Shown in pieces: positions 1-10,713 of a stretch of DNA of 64,000 nt (positions within the stretch are counted from its first letter, which is position 1; the number at the start of each line of letters is the position of its first letter). Location of the stretch: assembly GCF_000691525.1 (NCBI RefSeq), contig NZ_JMDW01000012.1, positions 298,475 through 362,474 on the forward strand, in the 5' to 3' direction. A model generated the notes under the pieces. The model made no database searches, had not been told where the DNA came from, and saw nothing but the letters and a program-made list of their open reading frames with translations. Both the position numbers and the translations under genes were made by a program. This stretch comes from Mycolicibacterium neoaurum ATCC 25795 (GTDB lineage: Bacteria > Actinomycetota > Actinomycetes > Mycobacteriales > Mycobacteriaceae).

Positions 1-726
1 GATCTCGCGCATCTTGGCGAAGTTCACCCGGCGCGGGTAGGCGGAGTAGCCGGCCACCAGGATCAGCGGCTTGAACTCCTTGGCCGCGGCGCGGACGGCG
101 TCGTAGTCGATCAGGCCGGTCTGCGCGTCGGTGCCATAGCTGCGCTGGTGGAACATCTTGCCCGAGATGTTGGGCCGGAAGCCGTGCGTGAGGTGACCGC
201 CGGTGTCCAGCGACATGCCCAGCAGCCGCTGGTTGCCCAGCTTGGCGCGCAACGTCTCCCAGTCCGCCTCGGACAGGTCGTTGACGTGCTTGGCGCCCAG
301 TTCGGCGAGGCCCGGCGCCTCGACCCGGGTGGCCAGGATGGCCCAGAACGCGACCAGGTTGGCGTCGATACCGGAGTGCGGCTGGGCGTAGGCATAGGGA
401 GCGCCGAACAGCTCGCGGGCATGCTCGGCGGCCAGCGCCTCGACGGTGTCGACGTTCTGGCACGCCGCGTAGAAGCGGTGGCCGATGGTGCCCTCGGCAT
501 ACTTGTCGGAGAACCAGGTCCCCATCGTCAGCAGCACCGCGGGTGAGGCGTAGTTCTCACTGGCGATCAGCTTGAGCGAATCACGCTGGTCGGCGAGCTC
601 CTGACGGGTTGCCTCGGCGATCCGCGGTTCGACCGACTCGATGACCTTCAGCGCGGCGCGGTACGCCTCACTGGCGGTGGCGGCGTAATCAGTGCCGGGG
701 GCGGCGATCGACGAATCAGCAGTCAT
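1..726 (-). CDS. glyA: Serine hydroxymethyltransferase, N-terminal part (cut by window edge)
   Basis: This PLP enzyme interconverts serine and glycine with tetrahydrofolate and supplies one-carbon units in the cytosol. Only the first 242 residues are present; the gene leaves the window at base 1, so the PLP lysine is not seen. The ATG at 726 begins MTADSSIAAPG. Visible SHMT hallmarks are LIASENY (53-59), the KYAEG/YAACQNVD segment, QPHSG and GGHLTHG. Compared with the roughly 420-residue bacterial form, LIASENY lies about 20 residues later, and about 30 extra residues (around LGAKHVNDLSEADWETL) sit between QPHSG and GGHLTHG. This is therefore the long SHMT form. Family assignment is secure; the exact subtype is inference. 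Confidence 0.95.
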   Translation of the reverse strand, partial: MTADSSIAAPGTDYAATASEAYRAALKVIESVEPRIAEATRQELADQRDSLKLIASENYASPAVLLTMGTWFSDKYAEGTIGHRFYAACQNVDTVEALAAEHARELFGAPYAYAQPHSGIDANLVAFWAILATRVEAPGLAELGAKHVNDLSEADWETLRAKLGNQRLLGMSLDTGGHLTHGFRPNISGKMFHQRSYGTDAQTGLIDYDAVRAAAKEFKPLILVAGYSAYPRRVNFAKMREI

Positions 727-760
727 GGGGCTCAGCTTATCGCCCTGGCTGCAGGCCCAG

Positions 761-1957
761 TTACCGCAGGCTGGACGGGATCAGCGGCTCGTCGAGCAGC
801 CTGGTGAAGCGCTCGGTCAGCGACACCTCGGCGGGTCGATCGTCCAGCCACGCGCGCAGCAGGCGGTAGCCCTCCACATAGGTGGAGGTATAGGCCCGCC
901 ACAGCGGCGAGGACAGAAAGCGCAGCATCTGCCGGGCCCGCTCGTCGGACACCAACAGCCACTGACTCAGGTAGGCGACCACATCGTCGACATCGCGGTG
1001 CTCGTCGTGCAGCATCAGCGCAGCGTCCTGACGGACGTCGGCCAGCGCCGCGGCGGCCTCGGAGACCGCCGCCGAACGCTCACCGTCGAACCGCAACCCC
1101 AGATCGGCGTAGATCTCGGTCGCCCAGCCGCCCCAGTCCGGTCCGATGGCCGCGTACAAAGCCAGGTCGGCCAACCCCTCGGCCATCAGGCACTGCGGGG
1201 TGTTGACCAGGAAGATGGTCTGTTCCTGCTGATTCAGCCCGGCCACCAGGCCGGCTTCCTTGCGGCAGTGCTCGGTGTGATGCCCGGGGTAGGACTCGTG
1301 GGCCACCAGTCGCGGCAGGTTGGACATCTGCTGTTTGAGGTCGGCGTTGACCGCCACGGTCGAGGCGTAGTCGCCGAGGTAGTAGTTGAAGCCCGACCAC
1401 GGCTTGTCGGTGACGACCTCGTAGGTGACGGTCTCGGTGTCGGGCAGCGGGAAGACGGCGCGCACCGTGTCGCGCAGCGCCGAGGAGAACGCGTGGATGC
1501 ATTCCTCAAGCCGGTTCGGCGGGATCTCCTCGGCCTGCCGGTGCGACTGCAGCCGCTGCGCCAGTGGCCCGCTGCCGCCGAGCGCCTCATCGAGGCGGCG
1601 GTGCGCGTCACGGTAGCGGTCCTGGTCGCCCTTGACGATGTCGACGTCGAAGTACTCGCGGACCTCCTCGACGAACCCGACATCCTCACCGGCGAACTTG
1701 CGGCCCGCGCAGGCCAACGCCTTCAGGTGGGCCGACAGGTAGGCGCGGCGCTGGGCGTCGAGCCCTTCGGCGGCGGGCACCTCGGCGAGCAGCCGCTGGG
1801 CGGTCCTGGCCAGATCCGCGCGATCGGGCGCCGGCTCGTCGGCGACCTTCCGGCGCAACGCGGGGTCGCCGGTGAACGAGTCGACGTAACCCTCTTCGAC
1901 CCGGTCGAAGCGCAGCCCGAGCAACAGATATTCATCGATGAGGGTGCTGGCGTTCAT
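761..1957 (-). CDS. DUF885 family protein, putative zinc-dependent hydrolase
   Basis: A 398-residue protein of the DUF885 family, whose members are considered metallopeptidase-like. The signature HESYPGHH is at residues 220-227, with H220/E221 and H226/H227 as likely metal or catalytic residues, followed by NTPQCLMAEGLADL, where a downstream Glu is usual. No signal peptide or membrane segment is visible, so it is probably cytosolic. The open frame extends far upstream, but the ATG at 1957 starts right before recognisable family sequence and leaves 30 bp to the divergent coaA start at 1988. The substrate is unknown. Confidence 0.85.
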   Translation of the reverse strand: MNASTLIDEYLLLGLRFDRVEEGYVDSFTGDPALRRKVADEPAPDRADLARTAQRLLAEVPAAEGLDAQRRAYLSAHLKALACAGRKFAGEDVGFVEEVREYFDVDIVKGDQDRYRDAHRRLDEALGGSGPLAQRLQSHRQAEEIPPNRLEECIHAFSSALRDTVRAVFPLPDTETVTYEVVTDKPWSGFNYYLGDYASTVAVNADLKQQMSNLPRLVAHESYPGHHTEHCRKEAGLVAGLNQQEQTIFLVNTPQCLMAEGLADLALYAAIGPDWGGWATEIYADLGLRFDGERSAAVSEAAAALADVRQDAALMLHDEHRDVDDVVAYLSQWLLVSDERARQMLRFLSSPLWRAYTSTYVEGYRLLRAWLDDRPAEVSLTERFTRLLDEPLIPSSLR

Positions 1958-1987
1958 GGCCTCAACGGTAGATGCAAGACTTGACGG

Positions 1988-2920
1988 ATGTCGCGGCCCA
2001 GCGAGCCGAGCCCGTATGTGGAGTTCAATCGAACCCAGTGGCGTTCGTTGCGCATGTCGACCCCCCTGGCGTTGACCGAAGCCGAACTGGTCGGCCTGCG
2101 CGGTCTCGGTGAGCAGATCGACCTGGCCGAGGTCGAGGACGTCTACCTGCCGCTGGCCAGGTTGATCCATCTCCAGGTGGCCGCCCACCAACGGTTGTTC
2201 GCCGCCACCGCCGAGTTCCTCGGCGAGCAGAACCCGCACCGGCCGGTGCCCTTCGTCATCGGGGTGGCCGGCAGCGTGGCGGTCGGCAAGTCGACCACCG
2301 CGCGGGTGTTGCAGGCGCTGCTGGCCCGGTGGGAGCACCACCCGCGCGTCGACCTGGTCACCACCGACGGGTTCCTCTACCCCAACGCCGAGCTGACGCG
2401 TCGAAATCTCATGCACCGCAAGGGGTTTCCAGAGAGCTACGACCGGCGGGCGTTGATGCGGTTCGTCACCGCGGTCAAGTCGGGTGCCGATCTGGCCTGC
2501 GCACCGGTGTACTCGCACCTGATCTACGACATCGTCCCCGGCGACAAGCAGCGCATCCGCCAGCCCGACATCCTCATCCTGGAGGGACTCAACGTCCTGC
2601 AGACCGGGCCTGCGTTGATGGTGTCGGACCTGTTCGACTTCTCGCTGTACGTCGACGCCCGCATCGAAGACATCGAGAAGTGGTACATCTCCCGATTCCT
2701 GTCGATGCGGGCCGGCGCGTTCTCCAACCCGGCATCGCACTTTCACCATTACGCCACGCTGACCGATGAGCAGGCGGTGTTCGCCGCCCGTGACATCTGG
2801 CATTCGATCAACCGACCGAACCTGATCGACAACATCCTGCCGACCCGGCCCCGCGCGACCCTGGTGCTACGCAAGGATTCCGACCACTCGATCAACCGGT
2901 TGCGCCTGCGCAAGCTGTAG
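1988..2920 (+). CDS. coaA: Pantothenate kinase, type I
   Basis: It phosphorylates pantothenate, the first committed step of coenzyme A synthesis. The protein has 310 residues, close to the 312 of M. tuberculosis CoaA. The Walker A motif GVAGSVAVGKS is at 92-102, and VTTDGFLYPN follows, as in type I (CoaA, P-loop) kinases. The C-terminal half carries the conserved ILEGLNVLQ and DFSLYVDA segments. A second ATG at codon 23 (MSTPLALT) is possible, but the upstream residues (SPYVEFNRTQWR) are typical of the family. It stands divergent from the DUF885 gene and ends before a 19-bp-arm palindrome. Confidence 0.95.
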   Translation: MSRPSEPSPYVEFNRTQWRSLRMSTPLALTEAELVGLRGLGEQIDLAEVEDVYLPLARLIHLQVAAHQRLFAATAEFLGEQNPHRPVPFVIGVAGSVAVGKSTTARVLQALLARWEHHPRVDLVTTDGFLYPNAELTRRNLMHRKGFPESYDRRALMRFVTAVKSGADLACAPVYSHLIYDIVPGDKQRIRQPDILILEGLNVLQTGPALMVSDLFDFSLYVDARIEDIEKWYISRFLSMRAGAFSNPASHFHHYATLTDEQAVFAARDIWHSINRPNLIDNILPTRPRATLVLRKDSDHSINRLRLRKL

Positions 2921-2931
2921 ACGCCGTCGAT

Positions 2932-2974
2932 TTCGGCGCGCTGACGTTCGGTGAGCGAACGTCAGCGCGCCGAA
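2932..2974. terminator. Palindrome with 19-bp perfect arms between convergent genes
   Basis: TTCGGCGCGCTGACGTTCG at 2932-2950 is exactly reverse-complemented at 2956-2974, with a 5-nt loop. It sits 11 bp after the coaA stop and 11 bp before the stop of the convergent membrane gene (2986), so it can terminate both transcripts. There is no long U tract, which is usual for mycobacterial hairpin terminators. Confidence 0.75.
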
Positions 2975-2985
2975 GTTGCGCGGTC

Positions 2986-3390
2986 TCAGGTGCGTCGCAC
3001 CCCGACCCACTGAAGCTCGGCCATAGCCAGGGTGTACAGCCCGACACCGAGGACCAGCGCGATGCCTAGACCGGTGAGCGGGAACACCCCGGCGACCACC
3101 ACGCCGACCGCGAGGACGGTGCAGATCGCATTGGCCACGACGGTGGCGATACCGCCCGGCCGAACGCGCTGCAGGGCGGCCAGCACCAGCACGACGGCAC
3201 CGTAGCTGACCGAGAAGATGCCGACCCCGAGTTCCACCGCGTGGGGCAATCCGCTCAGGTCGGCGAACCAGCCGGTCGCGGCCAGCAGGCCCACTCCCGC
3301 GAGCCCGACGATGATCGCGTCGACGCGCATGACGAGTCTGAGGAACGCATCGGATCGGGCGGATGTGGCCGAAGCGGTGATGGCGGACAT
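2986..3390 (-). CDS. Small integral membrane protein, unknown function
   Basis: A 134-residue hydrophobic protein with about four membrane segments: around LRLVMRVDAIIVGLAGVGLL, the VELGVGIFSVSYGAVVLVLA stretch, IATVVANAICTVLAVGVVV, and the C-terminal IALVLGVGLYTLA. The ATG at 3390 is chosen because GGAAGGA lies about 7 nt upstream; the frame stays open further upstream, but that sequence looks non-coding. It is convergent with coaA. No known family was recognised with confidence, and the 235 bp upstream hold no other gene that I can support. Confidence 0.7.
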   Translation of the reverse strand: MSAITASATSARSDAFLRLVMRVDAIIVGLAGVGLLAATGWFADLSGLPHAVELGVGIFSVSYGAVVLVLAALQRVRPGGIATVVANAICTVLAVGVVVAGVFPLTGLGIALVLGVGLYTLAMAELQWVGVRRT

Positions 3391-3625
3391 GGTGGTTCCT
3401 TCCAGCAGTCGTTGATGAAGGGAGACCGGTGCGGGAGCGCCCCGCAAGCCTCGACACGCCGGCACGCGCTCCCGGTGTGTGCGTGACGTCCCCGCACCGG
3501 TTGGCCGAAGATGCTTCTGCCACGTCGAAGACTGCTCGGCGACCGCTGCCAGTTCGACGCCGAACGCTGCCAATTACTGCCAACGCCAGGTCAGCGCCGA
3601 TTCCGTGGGCCAGGGCAAGCCGGAA

Positions 3626-4978
3626 TCAGGCGGCCGAAACCGGCTGGGCGCCGCGCAGATCCGCAGCGATCATCCGGGCCGCGGCGTTCTGCCAGTTGTG
3701 CAGTGAGCGCTGCGGGACCTCCGTCACCAACCACTGCCACGCCTGTCGTGCGACGGGGTCGAGACCGGCGGCGGTGGCGTTCTGGGCATAGGCCCGCACG
3801 CCGACGACATACGGGAAGTACAGCGAGTTGTAGTGCCGCCACTGCTCCCCGGTGCCGAAATCCCCGCCATCGCGCGGTTTGAGCGCGGCGATCCGGTCGG
3901 CCAAAAGCGCCCGCAGTTCGTTCGCCCGCTCCAGCGGTTGATCCGGTGCGCCGCGGGCGGCCAGCCTGGCGTCGATCGCCGGGAGCGCGCACAGCGGACT
4001 GGCCACCAGTTTGGACAGATCGCCGTAGTGGCCCAGCGCGCGGCGGGTCAGCCGGGCGAAGGTGTCATCGTCGAGCTCGTCGAGCGGGTTGTCCGACCGC
4101 AGCGGCAGCGCCGCCTCGGTGCCGCGCAGGGTCGCCCGGTCGGCCCGCAGTGCCGGGGAGAAGGTCAGGCGGTCCAGCACCCCGGCCAGCGGATCGGCGA
4201 GTACGTTGATCGCGATGGCCAGCGCCAGGCTGGTGAACAGCAGCACGGTCAGCGCAGGCTGGGCCGACTCCCCCGCGACAGCTATGCCTATCACGGCCTG
4301 CCCGCCGAAGATCGTCGCCACCGCGGCCGTTCCGACGAATGAGCGCGCCATATCGGCCTTGAGCGCCTGTCCCTCGTCGAACGCGTCCCACAGCGCGACG
4401 GCGACGCCGAGCAGGGCCACGTCGAACCCGGTGGAGGCCAGCGCAAGACCGCTGGGTAGCAGTCCCAGCGGGATGACCAGGATGGCGTTGCCGAGGGCGA
4501 AGAACAACGTCGCGACCAGAACGAACCGCACCACCGGGACTGGCTGGGCGGGCCGCAGCATGGTGGTGACCATCGCCGCCAGCGACGGCAGCGAGACCGC
4601 CGCGAACATCAACCAGTGGCCGGCGCGCAGCGGTCCGTCGACACTGCCGGCCAGCGCCGCGCCGCCGAGGGCGATGACGGCAACACCGCAGACACACGCG
4701 ATCTCGCCGACCCGGCTGCGCCAGGTGTCGATCGGCCTGGACAGCTCGACGAGCACCGCGAACCAGAAGATGCCGGGCGCTACCACCAGGAACACCTCGA
4801 TGCGGCTCAGCAGCTCCGAACCGGTCACGGTGCGCACCGCGTCGAGAGCAACGACGGCGGCGAAACTGGCCAACCCGGCCGCGGCCAACACCAGCACCGG
4901 CTTGCGGGGGTCACGCGCCAGCAGATACAACCCGAGCCACCAGCTGAGTGCGAAGACGACCGCCGACAGCCCCGACAT
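3626..4978 (-). CDS. Polytopic membrane protein of unknown function, downstream of Z-FPP synthase
   Basis: A 450-residue protein with roughly eight or nine hydrophobic segments over the first 270 residues (for example FALSWWLGLYLLA, FLVVAPGIFWFAVLV, VALGGAALAG, LLFTSLALAIAINVLA). A soluble, helix-rich C-terminal domain of about 180 residues follows. The ATG at 4978 lies 5 bp after the uppS stop, so the two genes form one transcription unit. The N-terminal layout resembles the 7TM-type input regions of bacterial sensor kinases, but no kinase, cyclase or HTH motif follows. Function is unknown; a link to isoprenoid or envelope metabolism is only inferred from the operon. Confidence 0.72.
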   Translation of the reverse strand: MSGLSAVVFALSWWLGLYLLARDPRKPVLVLAAAGLASFAAVVALDAVRTVTGSELLSRIEVFLVVAPGIFWFAVLVELSRPIDTWRSRVGEIACVCGVAVIALGGAALAGSVDGPLRAGHWLMFAAVSLPSLAAMVTTMLRPAQPVPVVRFVLVATLFFALGNAILVIPLGLLPSGLALASTGFDVALLGVAVALWDAFDEGQALKADMARSFVGTAAVATIFGGQAVIGIAVAGESAQPALTVLLFTSLALAIAINVLADPLAGVLDRLTFSPALRADRATLRGTEAALPLRSDNPLDELDDDTFARLTRRALGHYGDLSKLVASPLCALPAIDARLAARGAPDQPLERANELRALLADRIAALKPRDGGDFGTGEQWRHYNSLYFPYVVGVRAYAQNATAAGLDPVARQAWQWLVTEVPQRSLHNWQNAAARMIAADLRGAQPVSAA

Positions 4979-4983
4979 CGCTG

Positions 4984-5790
4984 CTACAACCCGTGCCTGC
5001 GGTGCCGATTGGTGTAGTCGCGCAATGCACGCAGGAAGTCGACGCGCCGGAACGCCGGCCAGTGCGCCTCGGTGAACCACATCTCCGAGTAGGCGCTCTG
5101 CCACAACAGGAATCCGGAGAGACGTTGCTCACCGGAGGTTCTGATGACCAGGTCCGGATCGGGCTGGCCCGAGGTGTAGAGGTTCTCCGAGATCGCGTCG
5201 ACGGTGACCGATTCGATCAGCTGCTCGGCGGTGGCGCCGTTGGCCAGTTCCTTACCGAGCAGTCCGCGGACCGCGTCGACGATCTCCTGCCGACCGCCAT
5301 AGCCGACGGCGACGTTGACCTGCAGCACGCCGGGAACGGCCGCACCGGTGCTGCCCAGCGTCCGTTCCGTCGCCTCGCGCAACCGGCGGGCGGGTTCCTC
5401 GCCGATCAGCTCCAGATCACCGACCGTGCGTACGCTCCAACGGTTTTCGGGAGCACAGATCTGTTCGACGATATCGGTGATGATCTCGATCAACGCCGCC
5501 AGCTCGTCGGGATCGCGTTGCAGGTTCTCGGTGGACAGCAGATAGACCGTCGTCAGCTCGATACCGGCGGCCTGGCACCAGCGCAGCATCTCGGCGATCT
5601 TGGCCGCGCCCATGCGGTATCCGTAACTGACATCGTCGAAGCCCGCATCGCGCGCCCAACGGCGATTTCCGTCACACAACACCGCGATGTGACGTGGGAG
5701 TTCGGACCGGGACTGCGCCAGTTCGCGGCGCAACCGCATTTCATACAGCCGGTAGGCCGGCTCCTTGAGTCGCGGCGGAATGATCTCCAC
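4984..5790 (-). CDS. uppS: Short-chain Z-isoprenyl diphosphate synthase (Rv1086-type)
   Basis: A cis-prenyltransferase of 268 residues. By similarity to the well-studied Rv1086 it should condense geranyl diphosphate with one isopentenyl diphosphate to give (2Z,6E)-farnesyl diphosphate, a precursor of decaprenyl phosphate used in cell-wall assembly. Family motifs are HIAVLCDGNRRWAR (catalytic Asp), YLLSTENLQR, DLVIRTSGEQRLSGF and the C-terminal SEMWFTEAHWP. The GTG at 5790 gives the expected N-terminus, EIIPPRLKEP. It is divergent from trhA and followed 5 bp later by a membrane protein gene. The symbol follows general usage; this is the short-chain enzyme, not the Rv2361c decaprenyl synthase. 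Confidence 0.95.
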   Translation of the reverse strand: MEIIPPRLKEPAYRLYEMRLRRELAQSRSELPRHIAVLCDGNRRWARDAGFDDVSYGYRMGAAKIAEMLRWCQAAGIELTTVYLLSTENLQRDPDELAALIEIITDIVEQICAPENRWSVRTVGDLELIGEEPARRLREATERTLGSTGAAVPGVLQVNVAVGYGGRQEIVDAVRGLLGKELANGATAEQLIESVTVDAISENLYTSGQPDPDLVIRTSGEQRLSGFLLWQSAYSEMWFTEAHWPAFRRVDFLRALRDYTNRHRRHGL

Positions 5791-5846
5791 AGCGATCCAG
5801 ACTACTGTGATCGTGGCGCAGTTCTAAGCCACTCAGGGGAGGTGAA

Positions 5847-6584
5847 ATGTCCACGCCCATCGATTCCAGTCGGCCCTACCGGTCGGCGGCGGTGCGTCCC
5901 GCGGAGGATCTGCCCGAGGCACTCGCCGAAGGTGTCGCGCAGATCCTCGGCCGCCCGCGCGCCCGAGGCTGGATTCACGTTTACTCGGCGGTCGTGGCGT
6001 TCATCGCCGGCGCCGCACTGGTGGCGGTGTCGTGGTCGGCGGAGTCCACCCGCGCCGGGGTGGCGACGTTGATCTACACGTTCACCATCGTGGCGATGTT
6101 CGCCGTCAGCGGCACCTATCACCGGGTGACCTGGCAGTCGGTCAAGGCGCGCACCTGGATGAAGCGCCTCGACCATTCGATGATCTTCGTGTTCATCGCC
6201 GGCAGCTATACCCCGTTCGCACTGCTGGCGCTGCCCTCGCAGAAGGGCATGGTGCTGTTCTGGATCGTCTGGGGCGGGGCCATCGCCGGTGTGCTGCTGA
6301 AGATGTTCTGGCCGTCGGCGCCGCGGTGGCTCGGGGTGCCGCTCTACATCCTGCTGGGCTGGGTGGCCGCGTGGTTCATCGGGCCGATCATGGACGGGGC
6401 CGGGGTGGCCGCGGTGGTGCTGCTGATCGTCGGCGGCGCGTTCTATTCGGTCGGCGGCGTGCTGTACGCACTCAAATGGCCCAACCCGTGGCCTGCGACG
6501 TTCGGCCATCACGAGTTCTTCCACGCCTGCACCGCGGTCGCGGCGGTGTGCCACTACATCGCGATGTGGTTCGCGGTCTTCTGA
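5847..6584 (+). CDS. trhA: Hemolysin III / TrhA family membrane protein (Rv1085c-type)
   Basis: A 245-residue seven-helix membrane protein of the PAQR-like hemolysin III family. Conserved metal-site-type residues appear in SGTYHRV, in LDHSMIFVFIAGSYTPF and in the C-terminal HEFFHACT. The family is linked to membrane homeostasis; true haemolytic activity is not implied. The ATG at 5847 has GGGAGGTGAA just upstream. It is divergent from uppS with a short shared promoter region and convergent with the steroid-isomerase-like gene. Confidence 0.9.
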   Translation: MSTPIDSSRPYRSAAVRPAEDLPEALAEGVAQILGRPRARGWIHVYSAVVAFIAGAALVAVSWSAESTRAGVATLIYTFTIVAMFAVSGTYHRVTWQSVKARTWMKRLDHSMIFVFIAGSYTPFALLALPSQKGMVLFWIVWGGAIAGVLLKMFWPSAPRWLGVPLYILLGWVAAWFIGPIMDGAGVAAVVLLIVGGAFYSVGGVLYALKWPNPWPATFGHHEFFHACTAVAAVCHYIAMWFAVF

Positions 6585-6590
6585 TATGCG

Positions 6591-6637
6591 ATTTGTGGAG
6601 TCTCACCCGCGCTCTTTCCGGGTGACACTCCACAAAT
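6591..6637. terminator. Palindrome with 19-bp arms, bidirectional terminator
   Basis: Arms 6591-6609 and 6619-6637 match at 18 of 19 positions, with a 9-nt loop. The hairpin lies between the stops of two convergent genes (6584 and 6642). Confidence 0.75.
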
Positions 6638-6641
6638 CACG

Positions 6642-7010
6642 TCAGAGCTGGGTGATGTTCGCCGGACCCCAGTAGGCCTTCATCGAGGTGATCAAGCCCT
6701 CGCCGTTGAAGGTCATGACCTCGATGGGTTCGATGCGCATCGCCCCGCCGACGGTGATGGCGAAGACGAACGCGGCCTCGGTCCCACCGGCGCGGAACGA
6801 CAGCAACTCGGTCGAGATCTCGGCGCCCTGCACGTTCTTGTAGAAGCCGGCGATGGCCTGCCGTCCGATGTGCACCTCGCCGCCGCCCACCGGATCCTCC
6901 AGCGTGGCGTCCTCGGCATAGAGCGCGGCGACATCGTCGGCGCTGCCGCCGGAGACCGTGTCCAGATAGCGCTGGACGAAACCCTGCAAGGCATCAGGCT
7001 CGAAGCTCAT
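6642..7010 (-). CDS. Ketosteroid isomerase-like (NTF2/SnoaL fold) protein
   Basis: A 122-residue protein close in length and sequence pattern to delta5-3-ketosteroid isomerase. Y15 and D39 (in LEDPVG) fall where KSI has its catalytic Tyr and the Asp general base. The C-terminal stretch FNGEGLITSMKAYWG also matches the KSI pattern. The second acidic residue of KSI (Asp99/103) appears to be replaced by Glu within RIEPIEVM; this rests on an alignment by eye. A role in steroid or cholesterol metabolism is plausible but not shown. The ATG at 7010 is preferred over the longer frame because the fold begins directly after it. It lies 12 bp beyond the convergent 3' end of the DUF255 gene. Confidence 0.8.
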   Translation of the reverse strand: MSFEPDALQGFVQRYLDTVSGGSADDVAALYAEDATLEDPVGGGEVHIGRQAIAGFYKNVQGAEISTELLSFRAGGTEAAFVFAITVGGAMRIEPIEVMTFNGEGLITSMKAYWGPANITQL

Positions 7011-7021
7011 GACCGGCCACG

Positions 7022-8993
<1,972 letters not shown>

Positions 8994-9010
<17 letters not shown>

Positions 9011-9254
9011 CCTTGAACTCGTTCGTCGTGCCCTCGTCGACGGCCTGGTCCGGCTCCGGATGATCGGGGTCGAAGGACTCCGGCAACCGCTTGAGGTGCC
9101 GGTTCATCGAGAACACCAGCGCGAAGGTGCCCACCAGCAGCACGATCAGCACCAGCAGGCCGACGGGACTGGCCTTGCCGAAATCGGGTCCGGTCTGGCG
9201 GGGCCCGCCGTCTTCGGCGAGCAGGGTGGCGGCGATCAAAATCAGGTCAGTCAT
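8994..9254 (-). CDS. Small single-pass membrane protein (Rv1083-type)
   Basis: An 86-residue protein. A short hydrophobic N-terminus (TDLILIAATLLA) and a clear membrane helix (SPVGLLVLIVLLVGTFALVF) are followed by a polar, acidic cytosolic tail (SFDPDHPEPDQAVDEG). Its ATG overlaps the mca stop as ATGA (9251-9254), so it is probably translated by coupling. Conserved neighbourhood with mca is known in mycobacteria; function is unknown. Confidence 0.85.
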
Positions 9255-10117
9255 GGCTCGATTCCGGCGAACAGATCGGTTTCGGGCAGCTGCACCGGAA
9301 CCCTGGACCGCGCGAGCTCGAACTCCTCGGTGGGCCAGAGCCGTTGCTGCCACTCCATGGGCGTGGTGAAGAAGAAGCTCTTGGGGTCGATCTGCGTGGC
9401 ATGGGCCAGCAACGCATCGTCACGCTGGGCGAAGTATTTGGCGCATTCGATACGGGTGGTCACCCGCTTCTCGATGCTGTCCTCCTCGGCGTCCCAGCTC
9501 TCCAGCCACTTGCCGAAGGGGCCTTCCTGGCCGTGCTTGGAGAACTCGTCCTGCAGCACCTGCATGCGCTGCCGCAGGAAACCGTGGTTGTAGTACAGCT
9601 TGGACACCGCCCAAGGCTCTCCGGCGTCGGGATACCGGACGTGGTCGGCGGCCGCCTCGTAGGCCGCCACGGACACCTCGTGGCAACGGATGTGGTCCGG
9701 GTGCGGGTAACCGCCGTTCTCGTCATAGGTGGTCAGCACGTGGGGCCGGAACTCGCGGATCACCCTGACCAGCCGCTCGACCGGCTCCTCCAGCGGCACC
9801 AGGGCGAAGCAGCCCTCCGGCAGCGGCGGCAGCGGGTCCCCTTCCGGCAGCCCCGAGTCGACGAAGCCCAGCCAGTGGTGCTCGACGCCGAGGATCTGCG
9901 CGGCACGCGCCATCTCGTCGCGACGTACCTCGTGGATGCGGCCGTGTACCTCGGGGATGTCCATCGCCGGGTTGAGGATGTCACCCCGCTCACCGCCGGT
10001 CAGGGTCACCACCATCACTCTGGCGCCCTCATCGGCGTAGCGTGCGGTCGTCGCCGCACCCTTGCTGGACTCATCGTCGGGGTGGGCGTGCACCGCCATC
10101 AAGCGCAATTCAGTCAT
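9251..10117 (-). CDS. mca: Mycothiol S-conjugate amidase
   Basis: It cleaves mycothiol-toxin conjugates to a mercapturic acid and GlcN-Ins, and is therefore a detoxification enzyme specific to mycothiol-producing actinobacteria. The 288-residue protein has the LmbE-like zinc site AHPDDE (H12, D15, E16) and HPDH with H142, matching the metal ligands known for the family. It heads an operon with the small membrane protein and the DUF255 gene. MshB is the main alternative, but length and the C-terminal FFFTTPMEWQQRLWP segment favour Mca. Confidence 0.95.
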   Translation of the reverse strand: MTELRLMAVHAHPDDESSKGAATTARYADEGARVMVVTLTGGERGDILNPAMDIPEVHGRIHEVRRDEMARAAQILGVEHHWLGFVDSGLPEGDPLPPLPEGCFALVPLEEPVERLVRVIREFRPHVLTTYDENGGYPHPDHIRCHEVSVAAYEAAADHVRYPDAGEPWAVSKLYYNHGFLRQRMQVLQDEFSKHGQEGPFGKWLESWDAEEDSIEKRVTTRIECAKYFAQRDDALLAHATQIDPKSFFFTTPMEWQQRLWPTEEFELARSRVPVQLPETDLFAGIEP

Positions 10118-10213
10118 CGTGTCTCTTCAACGAAGGCGTCCCTCTCGCTTATGCCCACGCCCCCTATAGTTCCAGGTCTAAGAGAAGCCACCGACCGACG
10201 GGCACCCAAAACC

Positions 10214-10639
10214 TTGACCATCGAGCGTCCCGCCGCCCGCTACGGGCGCCAGAAGCTGTCCCGCAACGGCAGGCGCGGGCTGGTGATCGGCCTGTTCCTG
10301 CTGATCGTGGCGGTGGGGGTGGGCATCGCGATCATCGCCTTCCAGCGCTTCGGCACCGCCGACGCCAAGGGGGAACTCAGCGGGTATCGGCTGATCGACG
10401 ACCAGACCGTCGCCGTGACCATCACCGTCACGCGGGCGGATCCGTCGGTCCCTGCGGTCTGCATCGTGCGCGCACGCTCCATCGACGGCGCCGAAACCGG
10501 CCGTCGCGAGATCCTGGTGCCGCCCTCGACCGCGGATTCGGTGGTGATCGATGCCGAGGTCAAGTCGACGAAGCCGCCGGTGGTGGGCGATATCTACGGG
10601 TGTGGGATCGACGTTCCGGGGTATCTGGTAGCTCCCTGA
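10214..10639 (+). CDS. DUF4307 membrane-anchored protein (Rv1081c-type)
   Basis: An integral membrane protein divergent from mca. A basic N-terminus (ERPAARYGRQKLSRNGRR) leads into one helix (LVIGLFLLIVAVGVGIAIIAF) and an extracytoplasmic beta-rich domain with two cysteines. The start is uncertain. TTG at 10214 gives 141 residues, near the 144 of Rv1081c, and lies downstream of a TATAGT box at 10165-10170; an in-frame ATG at 10151 would give 162. Function is unknown. Confidence 0.78.
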   Translation: MTIERPAARYGRQKLSRNGRRGLVIGLFLLIVAVGVGIAIIAFQRFGTADAKGELSGYRLIDDQTVAVTITVTRADPSVPAVCIVRARSIDGAETGRREILVPPSTADSVVIDAEVKSTKPPVVGDIYGCGIDVPGYLVAP

Positions 10640-10713
10640 TCCGCGGGGCACAACCGACGCCGGGCTGCACAAACGTGAAAACCCGGCAACGCGGCGGTGG
10701 TAAGCTCGACCCA

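Noticed and set aside
692..1984. Long plus-strand open frame of about 430 codons opposite the DUF885 gene
   Set aside because: It is an antisense shadow created by high GC in the third codon position; its translation is Arg/Gly/Val-rich with no family pattern.
1958..2803. N-terminal extension of the DUF885 frame to 680 residues
   Set aside because: The extension is antisense to coaA and lacks family similarity; the ATG at 1957 fits the family.
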